A stretch of DNA of 64,000 nt from Synechocystis sp. PCC 7338 (GCF_018282115.1 NZ_CP054306.1:1039488-1103487), one strand, 5' to 3'. Positions 18,217 through 27,154 are shown, counted from the stretch's first letter. A program made the numbers and translations. Notes: generated by a model from the sequence alone, not told the origin.

Positions 18217-18966
18217 GTGTTCCCCCAACCCCAGATTTGGCTTTGTCCCACCGATCGCCCCTTAATTCCGGGTTATCAAGCCCTATTAAGTTCCGAAGAA
18301 ATGGCCCGGGGTGAACGCTACCAACGGCCCCAAGATAAGCAGCGATTTTTGACCATGCGCCTGGCGTTACGCATACTGCTAGCCCGTCACCTTAATTGTC
18401 TGCCCCAGCAATTACAGTTCACCTATGGCCCCCAAGGTAAGCCGGAGTTGGTCAGCAGAGAACTGCGATCGCCATGGTTTAACGTTGCCCATAGTAGTAA
18501 TTATGGCTTGATTGGTTTAAGTACAGAGGGGGAAATTGGGGTTGATTTGCAAATCATGGTCCCTAAAGCCCATGGCTTAAAATTAGCTAGACGATTTTTT
18601 TCCCTGCAGGAAACCGAGCAATTGGAAAATTTGCCGCCGGAGGAAAGAATTAAACTTTTTTACCAGCTTTGGACAGCCAAGGAGGCATTTTTAAAAGCCA
18701 CGGGGCAGGGCATCAGCGGCGGTTTGCACCAAGTTATGCCGAGCAAAAATTTAGATCAATATCAATGCTTACCAAGTAACTATGAAACGAAGCAGTGGCA
18801 ATTATCCAGTCAGCGTTTATTTGGGAATCAGGCAGATCAGACTGTGAACGATAATTATTGGACGGCGATCGCCTGGCGCACTAATCCGGTCAACAGGCTC
18901 CCATCTTCCCCGTGGCCGACCATTGAACCATTCTCCTGGCCCCGTAACCTTGATTCATTTCTCTAG
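18217..18966 (+). CDS. hetI: 4'-phosphopantetheinyl transferase (HetI/Sfp type)
   Basis: A 249-residue Sfp-type phosphopantetheinyl transferase, which attaches the phosphopantetheine arm of CoA to carrier proteins. The signature residues are IGVDLQ (D110, metal ligand) and WTAKEAFLKATG (E156, K160). In Synechocystis the single Sfp-type enzyme (Sppt) modifies the fatty-acid acyl carrier protein, so this gene is likely essential. The start is GTG at 18217; the next in-frame ATG would remove conserved N-terminal sequence. Confidence 0.92.
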   Translation: MFPQPQIWLCPTDRPLIPGYQALLSSEEMARGERYQRPQDKQRFLTMRLALRILLARHLNCLPQQLQFTYGPQGKPELVSRELRSPWFNVAHSSNYGLIGLSTEGEIGVDLQIMVPKAHGLKLARRFFSLQETEQLENLPPEERIKLFYQLWTAKEAFLKATGQGISGGLHQVMPSKNLDQYQCLPSNYETKQWQLSSQRLFGNQADQTVNDNYWTAIAWRTNPVNRLPSSPWPTIEPFSWPRNLDSFL

Positions 18967-19006
18967 TTTCGTTAACTTAGGCTGGCGGCCTTAATCGTCT
19001 GAAACC

Positions 19007-19336
19007 ATGGAAAATCCTTTGCAAAAAGTAGAAGCGGCCATTAACCATCAAGTTAGTGAAACGGTACGCCAAACCAGCGATAAATTCTATGGCCAGCTAG
19101 AAAAAATCGTCCATAAAGAGTTGACCAGCGATCATCTAGAAAGAATCATTGCTGACGCAGTGGCCCAAACGTTACGTAAGTTAGTTTGGCAGTACTGGTA
19201 TTTGTTGCTAGCCGCCGTCTGTGGCCTGTTGGTGATCCAGGCCCTACTACTCAGAATGGTGCTCAAAGATACTAATTCCTGTGTAGAATTTGGGCCGAGA
19301 TCAATCCCCCCATCCCTAAATACTCCCCAGCGTTAA
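19007..19336 (+). CDS. Small membrane protein, hypothetical
   Basis: A 109-residue protein that I cannot place in a family. Residues 1-60 form a charged amphipathic helix (MENPLQKVEAAINHQ..., ending LERIIADAVAQTLR), then one hydrophobic span of about 24 residues (YWYLLLAAVCGLLVIQALL) and a short tail. The layout suggests a cytoplasmic coiled coil anchored at the membrane. It follows hetI by 41 bases and may share its transcript. Confidence 0.8.
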   Translation: MENPLQKVEAAINHQVSETVRQTSDKFYGQLEKIVHKELTSDHLERIIADAVAQTLRKLVWQYWYLLLAAVCGLLVIQALLLRMVLKDTNSCVEFGPRSIPPSLNTPQR

Positions 19337-19349
19337 GAGTTGAGCAGAT

Positions 19350-20345
19350 TTAAAACTGGCGCAGAAAGCGTAAGTCACTGTTATAGAGCCGACGAATATC
19401 GTCAATTTGGTGTAACACCATGGCAAACCTTTCTACCCCAAAGCCCGCCGCAAAGCCGGTGTAAATTTCTGGATCATAGCCCACTGCTTCCATTACGTTG
19501 GGGTCCACCATGCCACAGCCCATCACCTCCAACCATTTCCCTTGCCATTGCACGTCCACTTCCGCCGACGGTTCGGTAAAAGGAAAATAGCTAGCCCGGA
19601 AACGGATCGGTAAATCTTCTCCGAACATTTGTTTGATAAACGCTTGGATGGTTCCTTTCAAATGGGTGAAAGATAAACCTTTATTGATCGCCAGCAGTTC
19701 CACTTGATGGAATACCGCAGAGTGGGTCGCATCCACCGTATCCCGACGATAAACTCGACCGGGGGCGACAATGCGGATGGGGGGATCGTGCTTCTCCATA
19801 TAGCGAATTTGCACCGGAGAAGTGTGAGTGCGGAGCAGGCGGCCATCTTTTAAAAAGAAGGTGTCCTGCATATCCCGGGCGGGGTGGTCAGCGGGGATAT
19901 TTAATGCTTCAAAGTTGTAATAATCCGTTTCCACCTGGGGCCCCGTGGCGACGGTGTAGCCCAAGCCCACAAAAATATCCAATACCCGGTCAACGGTGCT
20001 ATTGAGGGGATGGCGACGGCCCTGGGGACGGTAACTGCCCGCCATGGTCACATCTAAGGTTTCCGCCGCGAGTTGGGCCTCGATCGCCGCATTTTGTAGG
20101 TTAGTTTTGCGGGATTCCAAATCATACTGGAGCGCTTCTTTCACTTCATTGGCGATCGCCCCAAATTTAGGCCTTTCTTCCGCGGAAAGTTTGCCCATGC
20201 CCTTGAGAATCAGGGACAATTCCCCCTTTTTCCCCAAGTATTGCACCCGCAATTTATCCAACCCATCGAGGTCATCACAACCGTTAATCGCCGCCTGGGC
20301 AGATTGTTGTAGGGATTTTAAATCGGCTTCCAAAGAAATAGTCAT
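19350..20345 (-). CDS. pheS: Phenylalanyl-tRNA synthetase alpha subunit
   Basis: PheS is the catalytic alpha subunit of the heterotetrameric PheRS and belongs to class II. At 331 residues it is full length. There is an N-terminal coiled coil (about 1-90) that binds tRNA, a catalytic core with [17 protein letters not shown] (motif 2), and GFGVERFAM (motif 3). pheT is not adjacent, as is common in cyanobacteria. It converges with the membrane-protein gene upstream. Confidence 0.97.
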   Translation of the reverse strand: MTISLEADLKSLQQSAQAAINGCDDLDGLDKLRVQYLGKKGELSLILKGMGKLSAEERPKFGAIANEVKEALQYDLESRKTNLQNAAIEAQLAAETLDVTMAGSYRPQGRRHPLNSTVDRVLDIFVGLGYTVATGPQVETDYYNFEALNIPADHPARDMQDTFFLKDGRLLRTHTSPVQIRYMEKHDPPIRIVAPGRVYRRDTVDATHSAVFHQVELLAINKGLSFTHLKGTIQAFIKQMFGEDLPIRFRASYFPFTEPSAEVDVQWQGKWLEVMGCGMVDPNVMEAVGYDPEIYTGFAAGFGVERFAMVLHQIDDIRRLYNSDLRFLRQF

Positions 20346-20545
20346 GGAAAAATATGGGTCTCGTGATTCTGCCCTAGCAAAGGCCTTGTTAATGGAGATG
20401 GATCAAATACTGATTACCGCTGCTCAGGTTGATCAACAGGGGACAATAGTTTTCCCTTGGCCATGGTCAAGACCAACGTGGCCTAATTCCGGGAAAATTG
20501 CCCGCTACCGATTCTAACCCAACGGAGAACGGAAATTCTTGCCCA

Positions 20546-21148
20546 TCAGGACTCAATTCTGGGCACCAAAGGAATTTGTCGTAACTTAATGCCGGGAATG
20601 GTGAACTGTTGTTTGATCTCATTCGCTTCCAGGGGAATGGCCTCAGCAAAATTGGCTTGGCTTGTGGATAATACCCCCAGCACACTCAGGGGCACCTGCA
20701 AAAATAAATTGGCCATCAAATAGGCTATCGTCCCTAGCCCAAGGCCCGCCAAACGAATCTGGGGCAAATCCGTTACCCAAGGATAGGCGATCGGGGCATA
20801 GTAGTAAACCAACCACAGTAAACCAAGGCCAATTATTCCCCCCAGCAAAGTAATCCACCGTTGTTGGCCCTGTTTAAACAAACTTAAAATCCGCAGTTGA
20901 TCTTCCCTCAAACTATCGGGGCGCAGGGCAATGATCAGCAAACTGAAAATCTCAAAGGGCTTAAACCATTGCATCACCATTACCGGCAACCAGCCCACCG
21001 CAATCAAGAAAATCAGTTCCACACCATAAACAGAAAAAGGGGCTCCCAGAGCTAAGCCCAGCATCATGGTCAGGAGGGCCAACGGCACTACCACAATCCC
21101 CGCCAAATGAATCCAGAGAAATGGTTCTGCCCGAAAAGATGCGCCCAT
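20546..21148 (-). CDS. Low-complexity membrane protein, hypothetical
   Basis: A 200-residue protein with about five hydrophobic segments (for example LAGIVVVPLALLTMMLGLALG and VYGVELIFLIAVGWLPVMVMQW) and a soluble C-terminus. It resembles a cyanobacterial conserved membrane protein that I know only as hypothetical. Between its 3' end and pheS (20346-20545) there is no convincing gene. It starts at the ATG at 21148 and sits downstream of the decayed VapBC region on the same strand. Confidence 0.8.
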   Translation of the reverse strand: MGASFRAEPFLWIHLAGIVVVPLALLTMMLGLALGAPFSVYGVELIFLIAVGWLPVMVMQWFKPFEIFSLLIIALRPDSLREDQLRILSLFKQGQQRWITLLGGIIGLGLLWLVYYYAPIAYPWVTDLPQIRLAGLGLGTIAYLMANLFLQVPLSVLGVLSTSQANFAEAIPLEANEIKQQFTIPGIKLRQIPLVPRIES

Positions 21149-21232
21149 GGTTTTAATGCCTAACTGGTGGTCTGGTAGTCATACTGCACTGTGTTCAATA
21201 ATACCAAATTGCTCCGACCCAGAGCATTTGAG

Positions 21233-21400
21233 TTAGGTTATTTTTCCAAGATTATTAGAAATACTGATTAAACCGATGCGGCCCCGGTGATCGTCCTGCA
21301 ATTTTTCCAGGTCGGCTAGAACCTGGCGTCGACCAGAAACTAATTGTTGTTGAAGATTATCAAGATTGATGAATCTAACAGTTAAACTGTTAAGACTAAC
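21233..21400 (-). pseudogene. Orphan 3'-coding remnant
   Basis: A 56-codon stretch is open between in-frame stops, with helix-forming content (INLDNLQQQLVSGRR... VLADLEKLQDDHRG) and codon use like neighbouring genes. It has no start codon at its upstream edge, so it looks like the tail of a gene whose front is gone. No family is recognised. It could also be chance openness. Confidence 0.35.
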
Positions 21401-21454
21401 TTAAATATCCTTTAATTTTATTTTGAGAAGTCAAAATTTTATCGCAGCACTTTT

Positions 21455-22043
21455 TCACCATTCCACTACTGCTAAATTTTCTATTGCCTGAAAATGAGCA
21501 TCCCCTGTCACTAAAATCATATTGTGTTGTAGTCCAAGGGCGGCAATCTAAATATCATTCTCCGGCAATGGACAACCTTTGAGCTTTAATTCGTTTTTAA
21601 TTTTGCCATATTACCAGGCTGTTTCAGCGTCACAGGATAATATTGTGCCATCGGCAATTAGTTTCCTCACTCTACCCCTCTTGCGTCAGACTGGGCAAGC
21701 CGATTTGCTGGAAATCATCGAAAGCCTTTAGCAACAACGGTTTTATGTAGTGTACTTAACAAGATATTATCCCCCATGATTGTCGAGTTTTGAAAACATT
21801 GAAACGTCTCCACAGTGAGACTTTTTGTGTAGTACTGAAAAATATTCTTTCCGAGATTCAGGAAAGAGGGCTATTCAAATTGGCTTGGACTCGTCCAGAT
21901 TTTCTGGCACCGTAACATAGTTCACCAATGACAATACTTGGAACAAAAATCTGACTGGATGCAACGAGCTTTTCTTTGGCTATTGTCTCATTTAAAAAAA
22001 GAGCAATAATTATATTTGTATCAAGCAAAGACTTACCATTCAT
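21455..22043 (-). pseudogene. vapC: VapC toxin broken by insertion and nonsense mutations
   Basis: The N-terminal part (22043 to about 21874) reads MNGKSLLDTNIIIALF and continues to KSGRVQANLN, a PIN-domain start, then runs into a 197-bp insertion. The C-terminal part (21661 to 21455) reads LIADGTILSCDAETAW, YGKIKNELKLKGCPLPENDI, IAALGLQHNMILVTGDAHFQ and on to VVEW, with two in-frame stops: TAA at 21613-21611 (after AETAW) and TAG at 21550-21548 (in place of the W expected after ENDI). Removing 21675-21871 and one flanking TA joins the halves in frame as QANLNRVRKLIADG. This is strong evidence for an insertion followed or preceded by point decay. The start overlaps the vapB remnant's end. Confidence 0.85.
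21675..21871. mobile_element. 197-bp MITE-like element inside vapC
   Basis: The element is flanked by TA at 21673-21674 and 21872-21873, as for target duplications of Tc1/mariner/IS630-type elements. Its ends form an imperfect inverted repeat: CCCCTCTTGCGTCA at the left and GCCCTCTTTCCTGA at the right (read inward), 10 of 14 matching with a shared CCCTCTT core. Excision with one TA restores the vapC frame. Inside, on the minus strand, about 27 codons end IGLPSLTQEG and stop at the terminal repeat, which could be the end of a lost transposase; the element is otherwise too small to be autonomous. The parent IS is not in the window. Confidence 0.7.
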
Positions 22044-22260
22044 CGACATCAATTTGTTCACAATCTTGTTTGATATCTTGACGCATCAACTTAAGATCCT
22101 AATCAGGAATAAAACCAGCAAAGTGTAGTAGTTTTTGTCCCGGTTTTCCTTGAATTTGTGTTTTGTTCAGCCTTTGAATGAATTCCACCACTTGCAACTG
22201 TAAATACTGGGGCATGGACCTTAATTGTTCGACAACTTCTTCTGTAATTAGGGTTTTCAT
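22033..22260 (-). pseudogene. vapB: DUF2281-type VapB antitoxin with nonsense mutation
   Basis: Reads MKTLITEEVVEQLRSMPQ and on to LLHFAGFIPD, then TAG at 22101-22099, then DLKLMRQDIKQDCEQIDVDEW and TAA. The family normally has ED or EE at the interrupted site and ends with the DCExIDxxEW tail, so a single base change has created the stop. The stop removes the toxin-binding C-terminus. The natural end overlaps the ATG of the vapC remnant by 11 bases, the expected VapBC arrangement. Confidence 0.85.
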
Positions 22261-22599
22261 AAATTTACTCTCATAGAATATTAAAATTATTCGGTTTTGC
22301 TCTGATAGGTTCAGTTAAAATTTGGATCTCAGCAATATGGTGTCGATTCTTAATTTTGATCAAAGGTTCCACTTAGTACGGAGATTGGCCAATGCCACTA
22401 ACTAAGATGGCTACCAAGGTGATTGCATTAATTCATACGGCGATCGGCAAAAATCTTTAAGAATTTAAACTTAGTCTAGCTATACCGATCAACCATAATT
22501 CTAGCAACGGTTCCTCCCCAAAATGGTAGTCCCCGAAAAGCTTATCAGAGGAGCCTCGGGGACAAAAATAAATCTAGGATAAATCTGGGTTGTGATTAA
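22261..22599. other. AT-rich gap without genes
   Basis: Between the vapB remnant and nhaS3 I see no convincing reading frame. The only structure is the hairpin at 22529-22563. Confidence 0.5.
22529..22563 (-). terminator. Hairpin after nhaS3
   Basis: A perfect 8-bp stem (GTCCCCGA with TCGGGGAC) with a 19-base loop, 37 bases after the nhaS3 stop. On the minus strand only a weak TTTT tract follows, so it is a candidate for nhaS3 termination or mRNA 3'-end stabilisation. Confidence 0.45.
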
Positions 22600-23985
22600 T
22601 TACTCTGGGGTGGGAACTGGCTTTTCCTGAGCTTCCTCCTTTTTGGCGCTTTCAAACACAGCCCGTAGCCAAGGGGGAGCCACAAAGGTAGTAACAATGA
22701 CCATCACAATAATGGCGGCATCGGTTGCCGGATCCAAAGCTCCACTGGCGGCCCCTACCCCAGCAAAAACTAGACCAACTTCTCCCCGGGGAATCATACC
22801 TACCCCGATCGCCAGTTTGTTCAATTCCGACTTACCAAACAGGGTAAAACCAGTAACCACCTTACCCACGATCGCCACCACAATTAAAAAGGCGGCAATA
22901 ATCAAACCCTCTCGGTTAGCAGGCACAGCGGGGTTGAGCACACTGACATCCGTCTTGGCCCCCACACAGACAAAAAATACCGGCACAAAAAAGTCCGCCA
23001 GGGGCAAAATTTGCTCTTCCAAATCTTCCCGCTTTTCTGTTTCCGCCAGGATTAACCCCGCCGCAAAGGAACCCAAAATTGCCTCTAACTGGACAATTTG
23101 GGCAATGTAGGAAAGGACGAATGCCACGCAAATGGATACCAAGAGCAACTGACCCCTGGTTTTCATGCGGTTGACTAAGCTGACATAGAAGGGACTGAGC
23201 AGGCGACCAATTAAAATTGAACCCACCACAAAACCGGTGGCACTGAGGATCAAGTAGATAATATTGCTGATTTGGATTTCCCCAGTTTTTACCAGGCTAC
23301 CCACCACCGCCAGCACAATAATGCCGAGGATATCGTCCAATACCGCCGCCCCAATAATGATCTGTCCTTCATTGGAACTGAGGCGATTAATCTCCGCCAA
23401 TACCTTAGCAGTGATGCCAATGCTAGTGGCCGTCAAAGCCGCCCCCGCAAAAATTGCCGGAATGGCCGCTACCCCAAAAATGACCATCAGGCCAATGGTG
23501 CCGAGACTGAAGGGAGTTACTACCCCCACCACTGCCACGATCGCCGCCTGGGGCCCCACCCGAATCAGTTCCTTGAGGTTAGACTCCAAACCAATTTCGA
23601 ATAGGAGAATAATGACCCCCAACTCAGAAATGACTGAGATTACCTCACTCTGGGCACTGAAGACCGATGCGGCTGCTTCTGGGGATAAATCCGCCGACCC
23701 CATCAACAGTTGAATAACCAGGGAATCTTCGGGAGCCAGACCTCCTTCGGGAAATAACAATAGTTTCAGGGCAGAAACCCCCACCAAAACGCCCCCCACC
23801 AATTCTCCCAGCACTGGCGGCAGATTGAGTCGGAGACAAACCTCCCCGCCCAACTTACTGGCAAAATAGATCACCACCAGGCTGAGGAGTACCCCGGCCA
23901 ATACCAATGGAGCTATTTCCGTCTCTGTTTCTACGGCGGTGGCAATTATCGGCCACAGGGGAGGGAGCAATGGGTTCATAAACAT
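22600..23985 (-). CDS. nhaS3: Na+/H+ antiporter NhaS3 (CPA2 family)
   Basis: A 461-residue antiporter with 12-13 membrane helices. It matches the CPA2/KefB-like group, including the N-terminal helix with LPPVLGELVGGVLVG and the ion-binding core with GAAVLDDILGIIVLAVVG. In Synechocystis NhaS3 (sll0689) is essential and lies in the thylakoid membrane, where it exchanges Na+ or K+ for H+. It has no C-terminal TrkA domain. The start at 23985 has a second in-frame ATG two codons later. Confidence 0.93.
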   Translation of the reverse strand: MFMNPLLPPLWPIIATAVETETEIAPLVLAGVLLSLVVIYFASKLGGEVCLRLNLPPVLGELVGGVLVGVSALKLLLFPEGGLAPEDSLVIQLLMGSADLSPEAAASVFSAQSEVISVISELGVIILLFEIGLESNLKELIRVGPQAAIVAVVGVVTPFSLGTIGLMVIFGVAAIPAIFAGAALTATSIGITAKVLAEINRLSSNEGQIIIGAAVLDDILGIIVLAVVGSLVKTGEIQISNIIYLILSATGFVVGSILIGRLLSPFYVSLVNRMKTRGQLLLVSICVAFVLSYIAQIVQLEAILGSFAAGLILAETEKREDLEEQILPLADFFVPVFFVCVGAKTDVSVLNPAVPANREGLIIAAFLIVVAIVGKVVTGFTLFGKSELNKLAIGVGMIPRGEVGLVFAGVGAASGALDPATDAAIIVMVIVTTFVAPPWLRAVFESAKKEEAQEKPVPTPE

Positions 23986-24274
23986 TTACATTGGATGTCG
24001 TCTCTAAGCAGGATAAGGCAAAAGCTCCCCCATTTTTAGTGGCGTAGGACTCTGAAAATATAATCGAAGCCATTGATTTGATTCTATATTTTCACTTCAG
24101 ACCAGGGGCAAAAGTCAATATAAGTTGCCATTAACTATAATTCCTTTTTTGAAACTTGTTTGAAAAGTTGAGATGTCGCAGCAAAATCTCTCCTTTAACT
24201 CTTACGAGCGAGAAGCCCCACGCCGTAGTCTTTGGTTCAGCGTAGGTAGTTCACCTCTGCAAAATGTCCCTACT

Positions 24275-25078
24275 TCAGGATTGGAAAGGCATTTGCCGAC
24301 CCTGGATAACCATTTCCCCCTGGGGTTGACGGACAGAGCCTTCTTTTTCCTCGGTGACTATCACTTCCGAGGCGGAAAACCATTTTTCAAAAGGAATCTC
24401 TAGCAAAACTTCCCCTTGGGCATTGGGTAGAAAGGAACGACAGGGCACTTTTTGGCCATCGATCACAGCCCAAAGTTGGTAAATCTTGCCATCCGTAATC
24501 GGGGGGACATCCTTTAGCACCAGTAGGGCAGAGGCGCTTTCCGCCCCCACAATTAAACTCCCCGTTGCCTGGGATGTGGCCTGGGTAGCCCGTAGAGTCA
24601 AAAAGTTTTGGTTCGGTTCCTGGAGAAGATTGACCACCTGGCGATAGGTCGATAATTGTTGGGTTTGTTGTTGGTCCCCCTGGGAGTCAAGCACCTGTTG
24701 CAATGTCTGATTGGTTTGCTCAATGGTGGCCAACTGTTGATTTAGTCGATAATTTTGCCAGCCCAAACCGGCGATCGCCGTGGCAAGTAAACCGCCCAAA
24801 GCAATTTTTCCCCAGGGAAACTTGGGGGTGAGTTTAACTACTGATGGAGAAAACTGATTAACGGGAGATGAGGAAAGTAATAAGGGAGGGGGAACGTCGG
24901 CGGAAGATAGTCCCAAGGGCAAAAGGTTGAGGGTAGCCCGCAGTTGCTCAACTTCCTGCACTAAAGCCGGATTTTGGCTTAATAACTCTTCCACCTGGGC
25001 CTGCTCCGCCGGAGTTAAATCTTCTAGCACATAGCCCGCTAACAATTCCTGCACGGCGATCGGGTTTAGGGATTCCAT
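24275..25078 (-). CDS. RskA-type anti-sigma factor
   Basis: A membrane anti-sigma protein of 267 residues from the ATG at 25078 (a TTG at 25093 would overlap the sigma gene). Residues 1-50 form the sigma-binding helical domain (ELLAGYVLEDLTPAEQAQVEELL), one membrane span follows near 95-115, then a linker coiled coil, then the periplasmic RskA domain with LLVLKDVPPITDGKIYQLWAV and IVTEEKEGS. It lacks the zinc H-x3-C-x2-C motif, so it is not a ZAS-type redox switch. It is translated 4 bases after sigI and should hold that sigma factor. Confidence 0.9.
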   Translation of the reverse strand: MESLNPIAVQELLAGYVLEDLTPAEQAQVEELLSQNPALVQEVEQLRATLNLLPLGLSSADVPPPLLLSSSPVNQFSPSVVKLTPKFPWGKIALGGLLATAIAGLGWQNYRLNQQLATIEQTNQTLQQVLDSQGDQQQTQQLSTYRQVVNLLQEPNQNFLTLRATQATSQATGSLIVGAESASALLVLKDVPPITDGKIYQLWAVIDGQKVPCRSFLPNAQGEVLLEIPFEKWFSASEVIVTEEKEGSVRQPQGEMVIQGRQMPFQS

Positions 25079-25082
25079 CGGT

Positions 25083-25646
25083 TTACTCCACAAGATCCTG
25101 TAATAAATTTTTCAGCTTTAATAACCCCTGACGAGAACGACTTTTAACCGTACCGAGGGGAATGGCCAATTTTTGGGTAATTTCCGACTGACTCAGTCCT
25201 TCATAGTAAGCCAGTTCCAGCACCTGCCGTTGGTTAGGGGGTAAGGTCTCCAAAGCAGAAGCTACCCGTTGGGACACCTCAGACAAAGCAGCGTTTTCCA
25301 TCGGTAAATTGGGAACATTCGTTAAATGGTTGTGTTGACAAGCTTTTAGAAGCCGCCCTCGACTCTGACCCTGGCGAATTCTGTTCAGGGCGCGGGAACG
25401 GGTGAGGGTCAGCAAAAAATTGAGTAAATTTCCCCGTTGGGGGTCATAACGAGTGGTGGTTTCTAGGCCAAGGAAAATTTCCTGGGTTAAATCCTCCGCA
25501 TCCTGGGAGCGTTGCAATATCCGCAAAGCCAAACGATAAACCACTGCGCCATAGCGGTTATAGAGGATTCCTAGGGCCAAGGAATCTCCCCGTTGCGCCG
25601 CCGCCATAATTTCTCCGTCATCTTGCTCTTGCACCACAACTTGCAT
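25083..25646 (-). CDS. sigI: ECF sigma factor (SigI type)
   Basis: A 187-residue ECF sigma factor directing RNA polymerase to stress promoters. Region 2 (about 20-90) has AEDLTQEIFLGLETT and region 4 (about 120-180) has LPPNQRQVLELAYYEGLSQSEI, the helix-turn-helix that reads the -35 element. Its start follows the ccdA-like stop by one base, and its stop is 4 bases before the anti-sigma ATG, so the three genes are one translational unit. The recalled Synechocystis name is SigI (sll0687). Confidence 0.93.
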   Translation of the reverse strand: MQVVVQEQDDGEIMAAAQRGDSLALGILYNRYGAVVYRLALRILQRSQDAEDLTQEIFLGLETTTRYDPQRGNLLNFLLTLTRSRALNRIRQGQSRGRLLKACQHNHLTNVPNLPMENAALSEVSQRVASALETLPPNQRQVLELAYYEGLSQSEITQKLAIPLGTVKSRSRQGLLKLKNLLQDLVE

Positions 25647-25647
25647 A

Positions 25648-26475
25648 CTAGAAAAACCAACCCAGTCCCGTCAGCAGATAATATCCCCCCGCCAACATCA
25701 ACAACCCACTACCAAGTCTTGTAACCCAGTGGGAGTGTTTTAGCAAAGTTCGGCTTTGCTTGATCAGGCCAGTAAACAAGCTAGCCAGGAAAATAACGGC
25801 GGTGTAACCCAAAGCATAGAAAACCATGGTCACCACACTTAAGCTCTGGGAACCAGTGGTGGAAGCGGCGGCCAACACGGCAAATAACACCGGACTGGCA
25901 CAGGGGGAACTCACTAAAGCAAAGGTCATACCCACTCCTAGGGGCCCGGCCACGGGCAAACTAATTTGGGTCCGGGGTAAAGGTAAGTGGATTAGCCCAG
26001 CAAAACTTAATCCCATGACTAGAATAATGGCCCCGATCGCCAAATGGACGTAACCCTTGAAGTCCACAATAACGGCGGTGGCAAAGGCGGAGACCAAGCC
26101 AAATAAGCTGAGTACAATCACCGTACCCAAGACAAATAAACTAGCTTTGGCCAGAGCTTGGCGGCGGGAATTGACTTGGAGAGTGCCAATATAGCTCAGA
26201 TTCACCGGCAACAAAGCCAAAATACAGGGGGAAAAACTAGCCAGCAATCCTCCCAAAAAAGCCAGGGGTAACAATACCAGGGGATTACCGGTATTTTGCT
26301 GGTCAAACCATTGCTGGTAATGATTTTCAACGGCGGCAATAAAATGATCCAACCCAGCTGTTAGGGGCCCCCATTGACGGGTGAGCACAACTAAGGACAA
26401 AGTCCCAAGGAATAAAATCAGACAAAACGCCCAGGGGGCCGTGGGGGAAAAGTAACGACGGGCACGGTTTAACAT
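25648..26475 (-). CDS. ccdA: CcdA-like thiol-reductant transporter
   Basis: A 275-residue membrane protein of the CcdA/DsbD family, which passes electrons across the membrane from cytoplasmic thioredoxin to extracytoplasmic thiol proteins. It has an N-terminal helix before the core, then six helices. The two active cysteines are visible in SFSPCILALLPVN and SSPCASPVLFAVLA. In cyanobacteria such proteins reduce haem-binding or photosystem-assembly partners in the lumen. Its neighbour upstream is a secreted thioredoxin, a natural acceptor, and downstream is an ECF sigma gene one base away. Confidence 0.9.
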   Translation of the reverse strand: MLNRARRYFSPTAPWAFCLILFLGTLSLVVLTRQWGPLTAGLDHFIAAVENHYQQWFDQQNTGNPLVLLPLAFLGGLLASFSPCILALLPVNLSYIGTLQVNSRRQALAKASLFVLGTVIVLSLFGLVSAFATAVIVDFKGYVHLAIGAIILVMGLSFAGLIHLPLPRTQISLPVAGPLGVGMTFALVSSPCASPVLFAVLAAASTTGSQSLSVVTMVFYALGYTAVIFLASLFTGLIKQSRTLLKHSHWVTRLGSGLLMLAGGYYLLTGLGWFF

Positions 26476-26665
26476 GGCGATTCCAGAATTTGGTTATCAA
26501 GGAGCAAAGCAGAGGCCGGCCAAACCACCTTCGCCCCCGGTGCGGAGGAAATATTTTTACGAGGCCCCTAAGGTTGCCAAAGCTTAAGTGGCCCCAGGTC
26601 GGAAAATGGGCAAAATTGTGCCAAAAGAAATGGGGGAATTTAGAGATGAAAGCTCCCGGCGTCAA

Positions 26666-27154
26666 CTATTTTTTTGCCATTCTGGAGATTGCCCCATCAA
26701 TTACCTTGGTGTAGTCTGCGGCATTGGCATTTTTGCGAAATTGTTGAATGACCATGCCCGTGGCGGGGTCAATGATGGCAACGGTGGCGGTTTGGGTCTT
26801 ATTGGCATCAAAGAAGGTCGTGAGCCCCAACTGCTTTGCTTTAGTTTCGGCCATTTTTGTTGTGTTTTTGTCCGAGACATCCAGTACCACAAAGTTTACT
26901 TTTCCCTGGTACTGCTTCTTCAATTGGCTAAGGGTAGGGGCAATGGTCTGACAACCGGGGCACCAAGTGGCATAGATATCCACGACCACTGGCTTACCTT
27001 GGAGAGAGGGTGCTAGGGGTTTGGGGGCCTGGGTCTGCATCATTTGGGCAACGCTGACCTGGGGAGAGGAAAGGTTCACCGAAGCCGCACCGAGGACACC
27101 ACCAAGGAAGGCGATCGCCAAAGTAGATGTTAAAAAAGACGGGGTAGTTTTCAC
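26666..27154 (-). CDS. Exported thioredoxin-like protein
   Basis: A 162-residue protein with an N-terminal hydrophobic segment (about 7-25) followed by a thioredoxin fold. The active motif is C65-P-G-C68 in YATWCPGCQTIAPTL, with an FFDANKTQ segment before the cis-Pro strand. The start is GTG at 27154. The segment may be cleaved or kept as an anchor; the active site faces the lumen or periplasm. A CcdA-like electron donor follows after 190 bases, which suggests a reductive role. Confidence 0.9.
   Translation of the reverse strand: MKTTPSFLTSTLAIAFLGGVLGAASVNLSSPQVSVAQMMQTQAPKPLAPSLQGKPVVVDIYATWCPGCQTIAPTLSQLKKQYQGKVNFVVLDVSDKNTTKMAETKAKQLGLTTFFDANKTQTATVAIIDPATGMVIQQFRKNANAADYTKVIDGAISRMAKK

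Noticed and set aside
20044-20517. A long plus-strand frame over the pheS 5' end
   Set aside because: It mirrors pheS for most of its length. Its last 58 codons from an ATG at 20344 are open but resemble no family and have no ribosome site.
23264-23713. Frames antisense to nhaS3
   Set aside because: They are shadows with no start context, and the nhaS3 translation is intact.
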